Positions 35,874-44,644 of a stretch of DNA of 64,000 nt are shown here, one piece after another. Made by a program: the position numbers and the translations under genes. Within the stretch, counting starts at the first letter, position 1, and the number at the start of each line of letters is the position of its first letter. Location of the stretch: positions 1,115,067 through 1,179,066 of the forward strand of contig NZ_BMZR01000001.1 in the NCBI RefSeq assembly GCF_014652895.1, read 5' to 3'. The DNA is from Psychrobacter glaciei. Its GTDB lineage: Bacteria > Pseudomonadota > Gammaproteobacteria > Pseudomonadales > Moraxellaceae. The notes beneath the pieces were generated by a model that was not told where the DNA came from, did no database searches, and saw nothing but the letters and a program-made list of their open reading frames with translations.

Positions 35874-36665
35874 TTACAGAACTGCCAAGTCTTCATCTTT
35901 TGGGTCGCAGATAAACATATGCCCCGGCGCGTGCGTTATCATCAGTTCAGGTTTGCTGGTCATTGCGATGCTTTGAGGCGTCACACCACAAGCCCAAAAC
36001 ACAGGCACTTCACCTTCCTTTATGAGTGATGCATCACCAAAATCGGGAGAATGGATATCTGTTATACCGATGACACTAGGGTCTCCAATATGAATAGGCG
36101 CGCCATGTACTTGCGGAAACCGAGAGGTGGCTTGTACGGCTCTGGTGATTAATGGATAAGGTATCGGTCGCATGCTGACCACCATTTTTCCATAAAACTG
36201 TCCTGCAGGCTCAGTTTCTATATTCGTGATATACATCGGCACATTGTGATTGTCTTCGATGTGTCTGACAGGAATAAACGCATTGAGCATGGCAGACTCA
36301 AAGGAAAAGCTACATCCTAAAAGAAAGCAGACCAAGTCCTCTCTCCAATAGTCTGTTAGATCTGACACCTCAGCTACTAGCTCGCCAAACTCGTATATTC
36401 GATACTTTGGGACATCAGACTTTAAGTCTGCGCCCTTCGCCATCAGCCGTGGTTCCGAACTACCAACATCTGTTACGTCTAAAATAGGACAAGATTTTGG
36501 GTTTCTTTGTGCAAACAATAAAAAATCATAGGCCAATTTCTTGGGTACTATGACTAGGTTTGCTTGTATGTGACCTTTGCACATGCCAGAAGTTGGCTTG
36601 TTGATTTCGTTCTTACCAATTAATGCTCTGACCTCTTGTGGCGTCATATTTGCTAAATCTAACAT
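35874..36665 (-). CDS. DUF1445 putative hydro-lyase / D-glutamate-cyclase-like protein
   Basis: This 263-aa protein matches the DUF1445 (putative hydro-lyase) family: MTPQEVRALI, TSGMCKGHIQANLVIVPKK, FAQRNPKSCPILDVTDVG, CFLLGCSFSFESAM, VVSMRPIPYPLITRAVQAT, and the C-terminal VFWACGVTPQSIAM and ITHAPGHMFICD. Relatives include mammalian D-glutamate cyclase, which makes 5-oxo-D-proline; that link fits its place as first gene of a 5-oxoproline operon. The exact reaction here is not established. Confidence 0.85.
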   Translation of the reverse strand: MLDLANMTPQEVRALIGKNEINKPTSGMCKGHIQANLVIVPKKLAYDFLLFAQRNPKSCPILDVTDVGSSEPRLMAKGADLKSDVPKYRIYEFGELVAEVSDLTDYWREDLVCFLLGCSFSFESAMLNAFIPVRHIEDNHNVPMYITNIETEPAGQFYGKMVVSMRPIPYPLITRAVQATSRFPQVHGAPIHIGDPSVIGITDIHSPDFGDASLIKEGEVPVFWACGVTPQSIAMTSKPELMITHAPGHMFICDPKDEDLAVL

Positions 36666-37051
36666 GATTACAACCTCTTACGTTTTGACATTTCTGGCAG
36701 ATAAAAAATCATCTAATAAAAACTGTATGAAGTTGGCACTTTGTAACAGTATTTTATATATAGATAACTATATTATCGTTATGTAACCTAGCAGAACATT
36801 TTTAAAATGACAAGACGTAAGCGTTGCAAATAAACGCATACGATACATAAATGAGGATAGACAAGGAGGGGTTAGTTATATAAATGAAACTATGAGTCAG
36901 ACCGAAAAGAGGTTCAAACGTTGGTAGAAGTATTGGTACCATTTTGCAGAATTTAGCCGTGGTGTATGTCAATTAAATAATATCTGACTGCTCGCGTCGA
37001 ATATGTTTAACAGTTGCTACTCATATAACCTAAAATAAATGTTTTTATTCT
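36666..37051. other. Intergenic region upstream of the pxp operon
   Basis: About 386 bases, AT-rich, separate the 3' end of the uncharacterised cluster from the DUF1445 start. Both neighbours are on the minus strand, so the pxp operon's promoter should be in the first 100-150 bases left of 36800. No repeat, RNA gene or clear operator seen. Confidence 0.5.
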
Positions 37052-37777
37052 TTATACGCCTCCCGCGCCTTTACTTGATTCCTCGCTGTTTTCTACCAAT
37101 ATGGCAGCGGCTGTTTTTTTGAGTGTTTCCCACTGCGCATCATCGACATAGATGCCTTCTTTCCATGCGCGCTGATGGGTTTCAAACAATTCATCTGTCG
37201 ATATTTTACGATCGAAATGCTGGATGTCTGATTCGATATCAAAGTTTTGCGTGGCAATTTCAATGACCATATCATTGGTATTATAGTTGGACTGTGCCTT
37301 ATCAAAAAAGTATAAATCAGGATAGACAAAGTCTTTATTTAACGTAAACAATGTATGTTTAGGCACAGAGCCATTGTCCCATTTGGCCAAGCAAGCAAAG
37401 CCTTTGGCAGCCAGTCCCACCAACTCGCTATAAGCCAACCAGCGATTATGACAGTTCTGCAAATAAATATAAAAATGCGCTGAGTCGCCCATTTTTTCAA
37501 GCGCATAGTCAATGATGGTCGGCAAGTGACAGGCTAAGCTACTACCATGCAGATCTAAACGGATAGCACCTTCTTCCTGATGGACGATATCGATTGGCGT
37601 ATCAATCTCGGTCAAGATATAAGGAGTGGCATTATTAAAATGTTTGATACCATCCAAGCCTGCCATCTGTAGTTCGGCGACCATAGTGGCTATCACATCA
37701 GCTTCCCCCACCTCTCGGTGCAGCCCAGTAAAGGCTTTGTATACCATCGTGACGATTTCATTGTGCGATACCATCAT
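37052..37777 (-). CDS. Uncharacterised protein, DUF3726-like
   Basis: The 241-aa protein starts VSHNEIVTMVYKAFTGLHREV and continues GEADVIATMVAELQMAGLDGI, which resembles the start of DUF3726 proteins (a conserved Asn-Glu, then a glycine/alanine-rich helix). I cannot confirm this without a profile search. It has no signal peptide or membrane helix and is cytoplasmic and acidic. It overlaps the 575-aa gene by 4 bases (ATGA), so the two are translationally coupled and probably act together. ATG 37777 or 37774 starts. Confidence 0.65.
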   Translation of the reverse strand: MMVSHNEIVTMVYKAFTGLHREVGEADVIATMVAELQMAGLDGIKHFNNATPYILTEIDTPIDIVHQEEGAIRLDLHGSSLACHLPTIIDYALEKMGDSAHFYIYLQNCHNRWLAYSELVGLAAKGFACLAKWDNGSVPKHTLFTLNKDFVYPDLYFFDKAQSNYNTNDMVIEIATQNFDIESDIQHFDRKISTDELFETHQRAWKEGIYVDDAQWETLKKTAAAILVENSEESSKGAGGV

Positions 37778-39501
37778 AAGTCAGAGCCTCCTTGCTCTAT
37801 TGATACATCAGGCAGTAAAGGAAACAACCATTCATCACTACCTACTTCTGCAAATAATGGCGCGCCTTGAAACAAAGTAATCCTGACCCAGCGATCAGAT
37901 CTGGGATCGAACTTGGTTGCCCCAAACATCGATAATTTACACCGTAATAGATGCATGGGTAACGCGTCTTTGTGTAAGACATTCATCTGAATATCACCCA
38001 GCTGCTTATGCCCCATCGTCCAGACGCGGCGCGCAATTGAGCGATATTTGGGCTTATTCAAGATGAACTCGGATATTAGCTGCTTCGAATTGGCTTGTTT
38101 TAAAGCCAAATATAAATGATTGGCTTGGCGAGCGATATCCAAGGACAGCTCACGATCAGCACCCGGCTCCTGACCACGTATACCCATACGTGGCTCTTCC
38201 TTATCGATGGAACGATACCAAAACCAATGGCTATTCTCAGGCTGAGTAAAGTCAATATCAATGGCCCAGCGATAATGCTGCTCTAAGACGTCAATTAGAT
38301 CCTGAATGACTTTGCCTTTTGGTAACGATAAGGCTTCATCAGCATTGACGCTTTCGAGCAGCGCATCGACACGTTCAGGATACAGCTCTATTAAGCAAGA
38401 AATAATGACTTCTTGGCTTTCAAAGCTCAAATGGTCATGTGCCTGTAAAAAATCCGCCCATGTCGCATTATTATTAATAGTTGTCATCAAGTTGTTTTGT
38501 AAAATAATTAATTCGCTAACAACCGTTTCATTACGTTTGACTTGCTGCTCATTAATAGTGACAATCTCGTTAAAATGCTGAATAGCACGTTTGATTAGAC
38601 TGGCAAAATGTGCGGTTTCTTTAGGCTCAATATGGCAAACCAGTGTCGCCTGTAATGCCTCTTCACGGGTGGTCAGCCATTGGTCAACGACGCATGGATG
38701 ATTGATTAAATAAGGCGCCATACCCAGACCGGTGGCATTACCAATGCCCAAATAACGCTTGATTTCTGGATGCAGCTTGACTGCGTTGCTGCCACCTTTT
38801 TTCTGTGCCAAATAATCGACCCAATCAAGGCTGAATTCACGTAGCAGGTACACAGCACACATCTGCGCTCGAAACGACTGATTAAAGTCCTCGCTATGAT
38901 CTAACGGCTTAAAATCATAAATACCGAACTTACCATTGCCATAGACCGCCGTGGTACGCAGGATGTAGCCGACTTGTGCGAGTACATCAATCTCAGGCTG
39001 CTTGCCAGCCGCAAGTGAGCTGACAATATGATCAAAGACCCGCACGCTCTTGTTTGCTCGTGCCAGCACCATCATCATGTTGGAGTTACGACCGGCTTCT
39101 TGTAGCGGTACGTTGGCTTGTAGATTATTCAGTAATTCTTCGCTTATTTCACCAAATACCAGCCCAAAGGTGACATCCCATTTTTGGGCAATCACCCTAT
39201 CGTTACGCTCGTCATCAGCCAGCTCATTGCAAAACACCACCAGATGATACAGATGCTCTGGGGTATGTAGACGATAGATAACCTTGCCATAGCCGTTCTC
39301 ATCCAAATCCCACAAATGAGTGCTGAGCGTCCATTTTTCTCTATCAATCTTACGCAATAACGTACGCACAAAGCTAACGCGGGTTTGATGCATCGCGCCC
39401 AGTCTTTGGGCATCCATAATCACATCACGAGTACGGAAACTTGTACTAAGTAAAGGCGGCTTTACGTCGATACTTTTATCATTTGCATAAACCATATTCA
39501 T
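37774..39501 (-). CDS. Uncharacterised 575-aa protein in a catabolic operon
   Basis: I do not recognise this 575-aa protein. It is soluble, with no signal peptide or membrane segments, and is rich in Leu, Asp, Glu and His. Possibly informative stretches are KWDVTFGLVFGEISEELL, YLGIGNATGLGMAPYLINHP, HWFWYRSIDKEEPRMG and YRSIARRVWTMGHKQ. The glycine-rich piece could bind a ligand or cofactor, but no standard nucleotide motif is seen. AAGGTAG precedes ATG 39501. It lies between a BCCT transporter gene and the coupled DUF3726-like gene, so a role in the metabolism of the imported compound is likely. Confidence 0.75.
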   Translation of the reverse strand: MNMVYANDKSIDVKPPLLSTSFRTRDVIMDAQRLGAMHQTRVSFVRTLLRKIDREKWTLSTHLWDLDENGYGKVIYRLHTPEHLYHLVVFCNELADDERNDRVIAQKWDVTFGLVFGEISEELLNNLQANVPLQEAGRNSNMMMVLARANKSVRVFDHIVSSLAAGKQPEIDVLAQVGYILRTTAVYGNGKFGIYDFKPLDHSEDFNQSFRAQMCAVYLLREFSLDWVDYLAQKKGGSNAVKLHPEIKRYLGIGNATGLGMAPYLINHPCVVDQWLTTREEALQATLVCHIEPKETAHFASLIKRAIQHFNEIVTINEQQVKRNETVVSELIILQNNLMTTINNNATWADFLQAHDHLSFESQEVIISCLIELYPERVDALLESVNADEALSLPKGKVIQDLIDVLEQHYRWAIDIDFTQPENSHWFWYRSIDKEEPRMGIRGQEPGADRELSLDIARQANHLYLALKQANSKQLISEFILNKPKYRSIARRVWTMGHKQLGDIQMNVLHKDALPMHLLRCKLSMFGATKFDPRSDRWVRITLFQGAPLFAEVGSDEWLFPLLPDVSIEQGGSDL

Positions 39502-39594
39502 AATGTCACTACCTTACCTAATATACTGAGCCAGCAGCTTTGTTAATAATCTCAATGAGGATGTCTATTATTTACCGTTTGGTGATCTAGAACC

Positions 39595-41283
39595 TTAATC
39601 AGTTTTTTGCGTCATGTTTTCTTTAGACGTTTGAGCGTTTTCGGCTTCACTGATTTTGTGTCTCACCTCTACCTGATTAGGACGATACAAGTCCTGCTCT
39701 CGTGCCATTTTCTGAGCAATCTGTGGCCCATTCCATAATGAAGGCAGTAATACAAAAGAGACTGGCACGGCAGTAATAACGATAAAGGACTGCAATGCTG
39801 TCACGCCACCTGAGCCAAGCGAAATTAAAACAATCGCCGTCACCCCCATCATGATGCCCCAAAAGGTTCGAATCATGGCGTTTGGTTCACGCTCGCCACT
39901 GATGACCACACTGATGGTATAAGTCATCGAATCGCCCGTGGTAACGATAAACACTGTGGTTAAAATTAAGAACAATATCGAGGTAATCAAAGGAAATGGG
40001 AGTTGCTGCGTCACGGCCAATAGCGCACCAGGTAAGTTGAATCCTTCAAATGCACTACTGACACTACCAGGGTTGGCAATCTCGAATGCTAAGCCAGAGC
40101 CCCCAACGACAGTGAACCAAAAGCAGGTGACAAGCGGCGCAATGATACAGACGGTGGTAATCAATTGACGAATAGTGCGACCACGTGAGATGCGAGCGAT
40201 AAATATCGCCATCATCGGACCATAACCTAAAAACCAACCCCAAAAGAATACCGTCCACCAACTCAACCAACCTTCATCACCACGAAACGTCGCCATCGGG
40301 ACAAAGTTGTCAATCATAGTGCCGACACCCTGAATGTAGCCGTTGACAATAAAATTGGTCGGACCAAATATTAAGATAAAGACCATCAGTGCAAAAGCCA
40401 AGATGACGTTGAAGCGACTGAGCAGCTGCATACCACGAGTCAGTCCACTGATCGCAGACAACGTATAGAGTATGATGGCGAAGACAATAATGATTAGCTG
40501 AGTGGTGAACGTATCGGGAATACCGAATAACTCATTGAGTGCATAGCTGGTCTGCAAGCCCAAGAAACCAATAGGACCGATCGTGCCCGCAGCAACCGCT
40601 ACAATACAGCAAGCATCAATGATTGCGCCCGTGTGGCCTGTGAGTACGCGCTCACCAAACATAGGATAGAGTAAGGTACGAGGCTTCAACGGTAAGCCTT
40701 TGTCATAATGCAAATGCATGATCACAATCGCGGTTAAACTGCCTACAATCGCCCACGCCAAAAACCCCCAATGCATAAATGATTGAGACAAAGCATTAAA
40801 AGCGCGTTGCTGTAGGTCGGCTGACTCACCGTATAAAGGAGGTGCTGACACGAAATGCGCGATTGGCTCGGCGGCAGCCCAAAAAACCCCACCACCGGCC
40901 AGTAGTGTGCAGAAAAGAATGGCCATCCACTTAAAACTGTCTATCTCAGGTACAGGTAAATTACCCAGTATCACGCGACCTGTACGACCAGCACCGACAG
41001 CCAAAGCAATAACAAAGGTCGCTAGTAGCAATATTTGCCAAAAAGGCCCAAATATTTTGACGGACCACGAGAAGCCCACTTCGACTATTTTTGCTAAGCG
41101 CGCTTCTGCAAAGATTGCCATCAAGACAAAAGCTACAATGAAACCACCGCTGTACCAAAATGCTGGATTTTTGAGACCTAATGTATCGGTAGAAATAGCG
41201 GCGGCTTTGGTGTCATTTGCTCCTTGATTAACAGGCGCTGAGCGTCCTTGCTCATCTTGATTAAATCCCTTTAAATCGGCCAT
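39595..41283 (-). CDS. BCCT-family transporter (betaine/choline/carnitine type)
   Basis: This 562-aa inner-membrane protein has twelve predicted helices and matches the BCCT family: ILFCTLLAGGGVFWAAAEP, FMHWGFLAWAIVG, and the Trp-rich segment WWTVFFWGWFLGYGP followed by FIARISRGRTIRQL. The family imports quaternary amines or related zwitterions with Na+ or H+. In the Trp box the usual WWISW is replaced by WFLGY, so the substrate may differ from glycine betaine. The N- and C-terminal tails are polar. It is in one operon with an aldehyde dehydrogenase and a dipeptidase-like enzyme, pointing to uptake for catabolism. Confidence 0.92.
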   Translation of the reverse strand: MADLKGFNQDEQGRSAPVNQGANDTKAAAISTDTLGLKNPAFWYSGGFIVAFVLMAIFAEARLAKIVEVGFSWSVKIFGPFWQILLLATFVIALAVGAGRTGRVILGNLPVPEIDSFKWMAILFCTLLAGGGVFWAAAEPIAHFVSAPPLYGESADLQQRAFNALSQSFMHWGFLAWAIVGSLTAIVIMHLHYDKGLPLKPRTLLYPMFGERVLTGHTGAIIDACCIVAVAAGTIGPIGFLGLQTSYALNELFGIPDTFTTQLIIIVFAIILYTLSAISGLTRGMQLLSRFNVILAFALMVFILIFGPTNFIVNGYIQGVGTMIDNFVPMATFRGDEGWLSWWTVFFWGWFLGYGPMMAIFIARISRGRTIRQLITTVCIIAPLVTCFWFTVVGGSGLAFEIANPGSVSSAFEGFNLPGALLAVTQQLPFPLITSILFLILTTVFIVTTGDSMTYTISVVISGEREPNAMIRTFWGIMMGVTAIVLISLGSGGVTALQSFIVITAVPVSFVLLPSLWNGPQIAQKMAREQDLYRPNQVEVRHKISEAENAQTSKENMTQKTD

Positions 41284-41460
41284 GATGTGGCTCCATATTC
41301 TAACGTTTCGTTATTTAAATCAGGTGCATAGCAATAATGATGTATCTAAACAATCTCGCTACACCGTCTACTTCAAAAGGTTTTATGCTATAAAACGCAT
41401 GTCGTCTTATAGCAATGTCGATCGCCCATTCATTAATAGTAATACTTTAAAAATAATTGG

Positions 41461-42450
41461 CTAGACTAAAGGCTTTATGCCATTTCCAAGGAAATCAAAC
41501 CAGTTTTGACCGATGACTTTTCCAGCATCACTTTCATTAAAGCCATGTTTGAGCAGACCGTTATAGATATTTTCCATACCGTCTTTGCCAGCGAACCATG
41601 GCAAAGTATCTGGCCAACCTGAATTACTGGCATTGCCTTCGCCATAGTCCATCGCTTTTGACCAACGTCCATTACGCATCCACTCAAGTACAGCTTGTGG
41701 TTGATTAAGACATAAATCACTGCCAATCGCTAAATGCTCTACGCCATACTTATCAGCGCAATTGGCAATCATGGTACAGAAATCATCAAGCGTACAGTCA
41801 CTACCATTTGGCAAATGGAATGGATATAAACTAAACCCTAACAACCCGCCTGCTTGGGTCAAGGCACTGATGACGGTGTCCGATTTATTACGCAGGGCCT
41901 CATGAGCCGTGGCGGGATTGGCATGGCTGATACATATCGGACGCGATGACACTTCTATCGCCTCAAGCGTTGAGCGCTCAGCGCTGTGTGACATATCGAT
42001 AATCATACCGACACGATTCATCTCAGCGATGGCTTGCTGACCAAAACGGGTAATACCGCTGTCATTCTGCTCATAACAACCCGTCGCCAGTAAGCTCTGG
42101 TTGTTGTAAGTCAGTTGCATAATCAATAAACCTAAGCGGCGCATCACGCTAATCAAACCAATTTCATCATCAATTAGTGAACAGTTCTGCGCGCCAAAGA
42201 AGATGCCAACTTTGCCTTGCTCTTTGGCCATCTTGATATCAGCTACTGAGTACACAGGCAAGATAAGATCTGAGTTTTGCTCAAAGCGTGCATGCCATTC
42301 AGCAAAGCGAGTTGTGGTTTGGCGAGCGTCTTCGTGATAGACCAAGGTGGCGTGTACCGCATTGATGCCACTAGCTTGTAGCATCTTGAAGTAGTCGCGA
42401 TCCCAATGGCTATACTGTAATCCGTCAATAACGATATGGTCTTGGTACAT
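41461..42450 (-). CDS. Divergent membrane-dipeptidase-family protein
   Basis: This 329-aa protein has the renal/membrane dipeptidase (peptidase M19) fold: GLLIMQLTYNNQSLLATGC, GMIIDMSHSAERS (His155), ICISHANP (His176) and LAIGSDLCL are in place. The N-terminal metal pair HxD of the family (DGHND) is replaced by DGLQY (residues 9-13), and the bridging Glu site reads GAQ (about 86-88). The binuclear zinc centre is therefore probably incomplete. Proteins of this sort occur beside quaternary-amine catabolism genes, so it may act on a non-peptide substrate (inference). No signal peptide is seen. Confidence 0.8.
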   Translation of the reverse strand: MYQDHIVIDGLQYSHWDRDYFKMLQASGINAVHATLVYHEDARQTTTRFAEWHARFEQNSDLILPVYSVADIKMAKEQGKVGIFFGAQNCSLIDDEIGLISVMRRLGLLIMQLTYNNQSLLATGCYEQNDSGITRFGQQAIAEMNRVGMIIDMSHSAERSTLEAIEVSSRPICISHANPATAHEALRNKSDTVISALTQAGGLLGFSLYPFHLPNGSDCTLDDFCTMIANCADKYGVEHLAIGSDLCLNQPQAVLEWMRNGRWSKAMDYGEGNASNSGWPDTLPWFAGKDGMENIYNGLLKHGFNESDAGKVIGQNWFDFLGNGIKPLV

Positions 42451-42547
42451 ATCAACTCCATTTAATACTTTTATAAGTGACCGCTATTAAGTGCGTGTTT
42501 ACACCCTGCCGCGTCGATAGCGGCTAACATGCTTGTCAAAAAGGTTT

Positions 42548-44023
42548 CTAATACGCTTTTTGATAAGCGGTCTTGACGATGGTATAGAACTCTTTGGCAT
42601 ATTGACCTTGCTCGCGCGGGCCAAAGCTTGACTGTTTACGACCACCAAATGGCACGTGATAATCAGTACCTGCAGTTGCTAGATTGACCATGACACAGCC
42701 AGCTTGTACTTGCTCTTTGAACATCGCACTGCTGCGTAAGCTTTGGGTAATGATACCGCCCGTCAGACCAAAACGCGTGTCATTGGTCATGGCAATCGCT
42801 TCGTCCAAATCCTTGACACGCATGACACAAGCCAGCGGAGCAAACACCTCTTCTTGGTTGATATCCCAGCTGTTGTCCGTCTCGGTAAATAACGTCGGCG
42901 ACATATAGTAGCCGTCATGCGGCATCTCTAAACGCTCACCACCAAAGGCTAAATTTGCACCAGACTGTTTGGCCTTTTCGATCCAGTCCATGTTTGATGC
43001 CAGCTGCTTGTCATCGACAACAGGACCCATAAAGATACCTGCATCAAGCGCATGGCCGACTTTTAAGGTTTTCATTTTTGCGACCACACCTTCGACAAAG
43101 GCATCATGAATACTGTCCATTACGATGAGGCGTGACGAAGCGGTACATTTTTGTCCCGAACCACCAAACGCACCAGCCACTGCCGCATCGATAGCGACTT
43201 GCAGATCAGCATCGTCAGCGATAACCAAGGCGTTTTTGCTGCCCATCTCAAGCTGACAACGAATAAAGTTTGGTGCCGTTGCAGCAGCGACCTTGCGACC
43301 TGTTGGTACAGAACCTGTAAAGCTAACCGCATCGATATCTGTAGAATTAATGAGCGCATCACCGACTGACGAGCCGCCACCCAATAGCAGGTTAAACGTA
43401 CCTTCTGGCATACCTTGACGATGAATAATTTCAGCCAACGCGACCGCACTGGCAGGCGTTAAATTTGCAGGCTTCCAAATGACAGTGTTACCAAAGGCTA
43501 GCGCTGGTGCGATTTTCCACACAGCGGTGGCGGTTGGGAAGTTCCAAGGTGAGATAATGGCAACCACACCGACTGCTTCACGAGTGACTTCGACCTTAAC
43601 ACCAGGACGCACTGAATCAGCGTTGTCACCGATTTGACGCAGCACTTCAGCGGCATAGTAATGGAAGAACTGACCTGCGCGGTAAATCTCGCCGCGACCT
43701 TCCGCAAACGGCTTACCTTCTTCAAGAGACAACAGCGTACCTAGCTCATCACAGCGAGCAATCATTTCATCGCCAATCGCTTGTAGGATAGACTGCTTTT
43801 TTTCTAAAGGAGTCGCTTCCCACTTTGGCTGGGCTTGACGCGCCGCTGCAATGGCATCTTTGACTTGATCGCTACTCGCTTGGGCGAACTCACCGATAGT
43901 TTCAGTGATATCAGATGGGTTAATATTGGCAACGGTATTTACGCCCGCCTGCCATTCACCGTTAATATAAAGTGATTTGGTTGGGTCTTGCTGCAATATC
44001 TGTTGGGCGGTGTGAGCTGACAT
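42548..44023 (-). CDS. NAD(P)-dependent aldehyde dehydrogenase
   Basis: This 491-aa aldehyde dehydrogenase has all the key residues: Asn161 (SPWNFPTATAVW), cofactor-binding KPANLTP, catalytic Glu259 (QLEMGSKNA) and nucleophile Cys293 (GSGQKCTASSRL). The sequence around the cysteine resembles alpha-ketoglutaric-semialdehyde/succinate-semialdehyde dehydrogenases. It would oxidise the aldehyde made from the compound imported by the BCCT carrier. It is followed in the operon by the dipeptidase-like gene after 97 bases and preceded by RidA. Confidence 0.92.
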   Translation of the reverse strand: MSAHTAQQILQQDPTKSLYINGEWQAGVNTVANINPSDITETIGEFAQASSDQVKDAIAAARQAQPKWEATPLEKKQSILQAIGDEMIARCDELGTLLSLEEGKPFAEGRGEIYRAGQFFHYYAAEVLRQIGDNADSVRPGVKVEVTREAVGVVAIISPWNFPTATAVWKIAPALAFGNTVIWKPANLTPASAVALAEIIHRQGMPEGTFNLLLGGGSSVGDALINSTDIDAVSFTGSVPTGRKVAAATAPNFIRCQLEMGSKNALVIADDADLQVAIDAAVAGAFGGSGQKCTASSRLIVMDSIHDAFVEGVVAKMKTLKVGHALDAGIFMGPVVDDKQLASNMDWIEKAKQSGANLAFGGERLEMPHDGYYMSPTLFTETDNSWDINQEEVFAPLACVMRVKDLDEAIAMTNDTRFGLTGGIITQSLRSSAMFKEQVQAGCVMVNLATAGTDYHVPFGGRKQSSFGPREQGQYAKEFYTIVKTAYQKAY

Positions 44024-44065
44024 AAGATCTTCCTTGATAAAGTATTAAAAAATGGAATATTAGAA

Positions 44066-44455
44066 TTAAGGCACAGCGGCATATACAACCAGCTCAACCA
44101 GCATCTCTTCACGAGCCAGTCCTGCTATCACGAGCGCTGCCCGATTTGGATAGGGTGCTTCAAAGTATTCAGCATAGACTTGATTGACGGTTTTTAGATA
44201 GTCGCGATCGGTCACATAAATCATGACCTGTAATACCGAATCCATGCCAACATTGGCACATTCTAATGTGTGCTTAAGATTGTCTAGCGTTTGGCGAGTT
44301 TGCGCTTCGATACCACCTGCAACCACATCACCATTTTCATCGATAGGAATCTGCGCAGTGTACAATGTTCCGTTATTAGTGATGGCCCACTCCAAAGGTG
44401 CTTTAGACGCATAAAGCGAGGTTTTAACGGCCTGTTTGTTTGAGTGAGTCGTCAT
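44066..44455 (-). CDS. RidA family protein (reactive enamine/imine deaminase)
   Basis: This 129-aa YjgF/YER057c/UK114 protein carries the conserved Arg105 (PYPNRAALVI) that binds the substrate carboxylate and Glu121, with LYTAQIPID and GGIEAQTRQTLDNL. RidA proteins hydrolyse reactive 2-aminoacrylate-type enamines/imines. As the first gene of the operon it suggests that the pathway makes an imine or enamine intermediate from an amine-containing substrate. Confidence 0.92.
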   Translation of the reverse strand: MTTHSNKQAVKTSLYASKAPLEWAITNNGTLYTAQIPIDENGDVVAGGIEAQTRQTLDNLKHTLECANVGMDSVLQVMIYVTDRDYLKTVNQVYAEYFEAPYPNRAALVIAGLAREEMLVELVVYAAVP

Positions 44456-44583
44456 ATTGTCATGTCCTTTGATAAGTGGTTTCAGCAGTAAGCGATCTGA
44501 GATTTATTTAATCACTGCCAATTGCTATATGACTCATCCTACTCAATTCATAACGATAAATCTAACTAATTAAATTTGAGTTT

Positions 44584-44602
44584 TGATAGATTTAATCTAT
44601 CA
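44584..44602. promoter_or_regulatory. Perfect 19-bp palindrome, candidate LysR operator
   Basis: TGATAGAT-TTA-ATCTATCA is a perfect inverted repeat that contains the LysR-type T-N11-A core (ATAGATTTAATCTAT). It lies in the 189-base region between the divergent ridA operon (-) and the LysR gene (+), 42 bases before the latter's ATG. This is where an autoregulating LysR protein normally binds. Confidence 0.75.
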
Positions 44603-44644
44603 TTTAAGATAAGTTATTGAAAAATAGTCTTGGATGGTCTGAAT

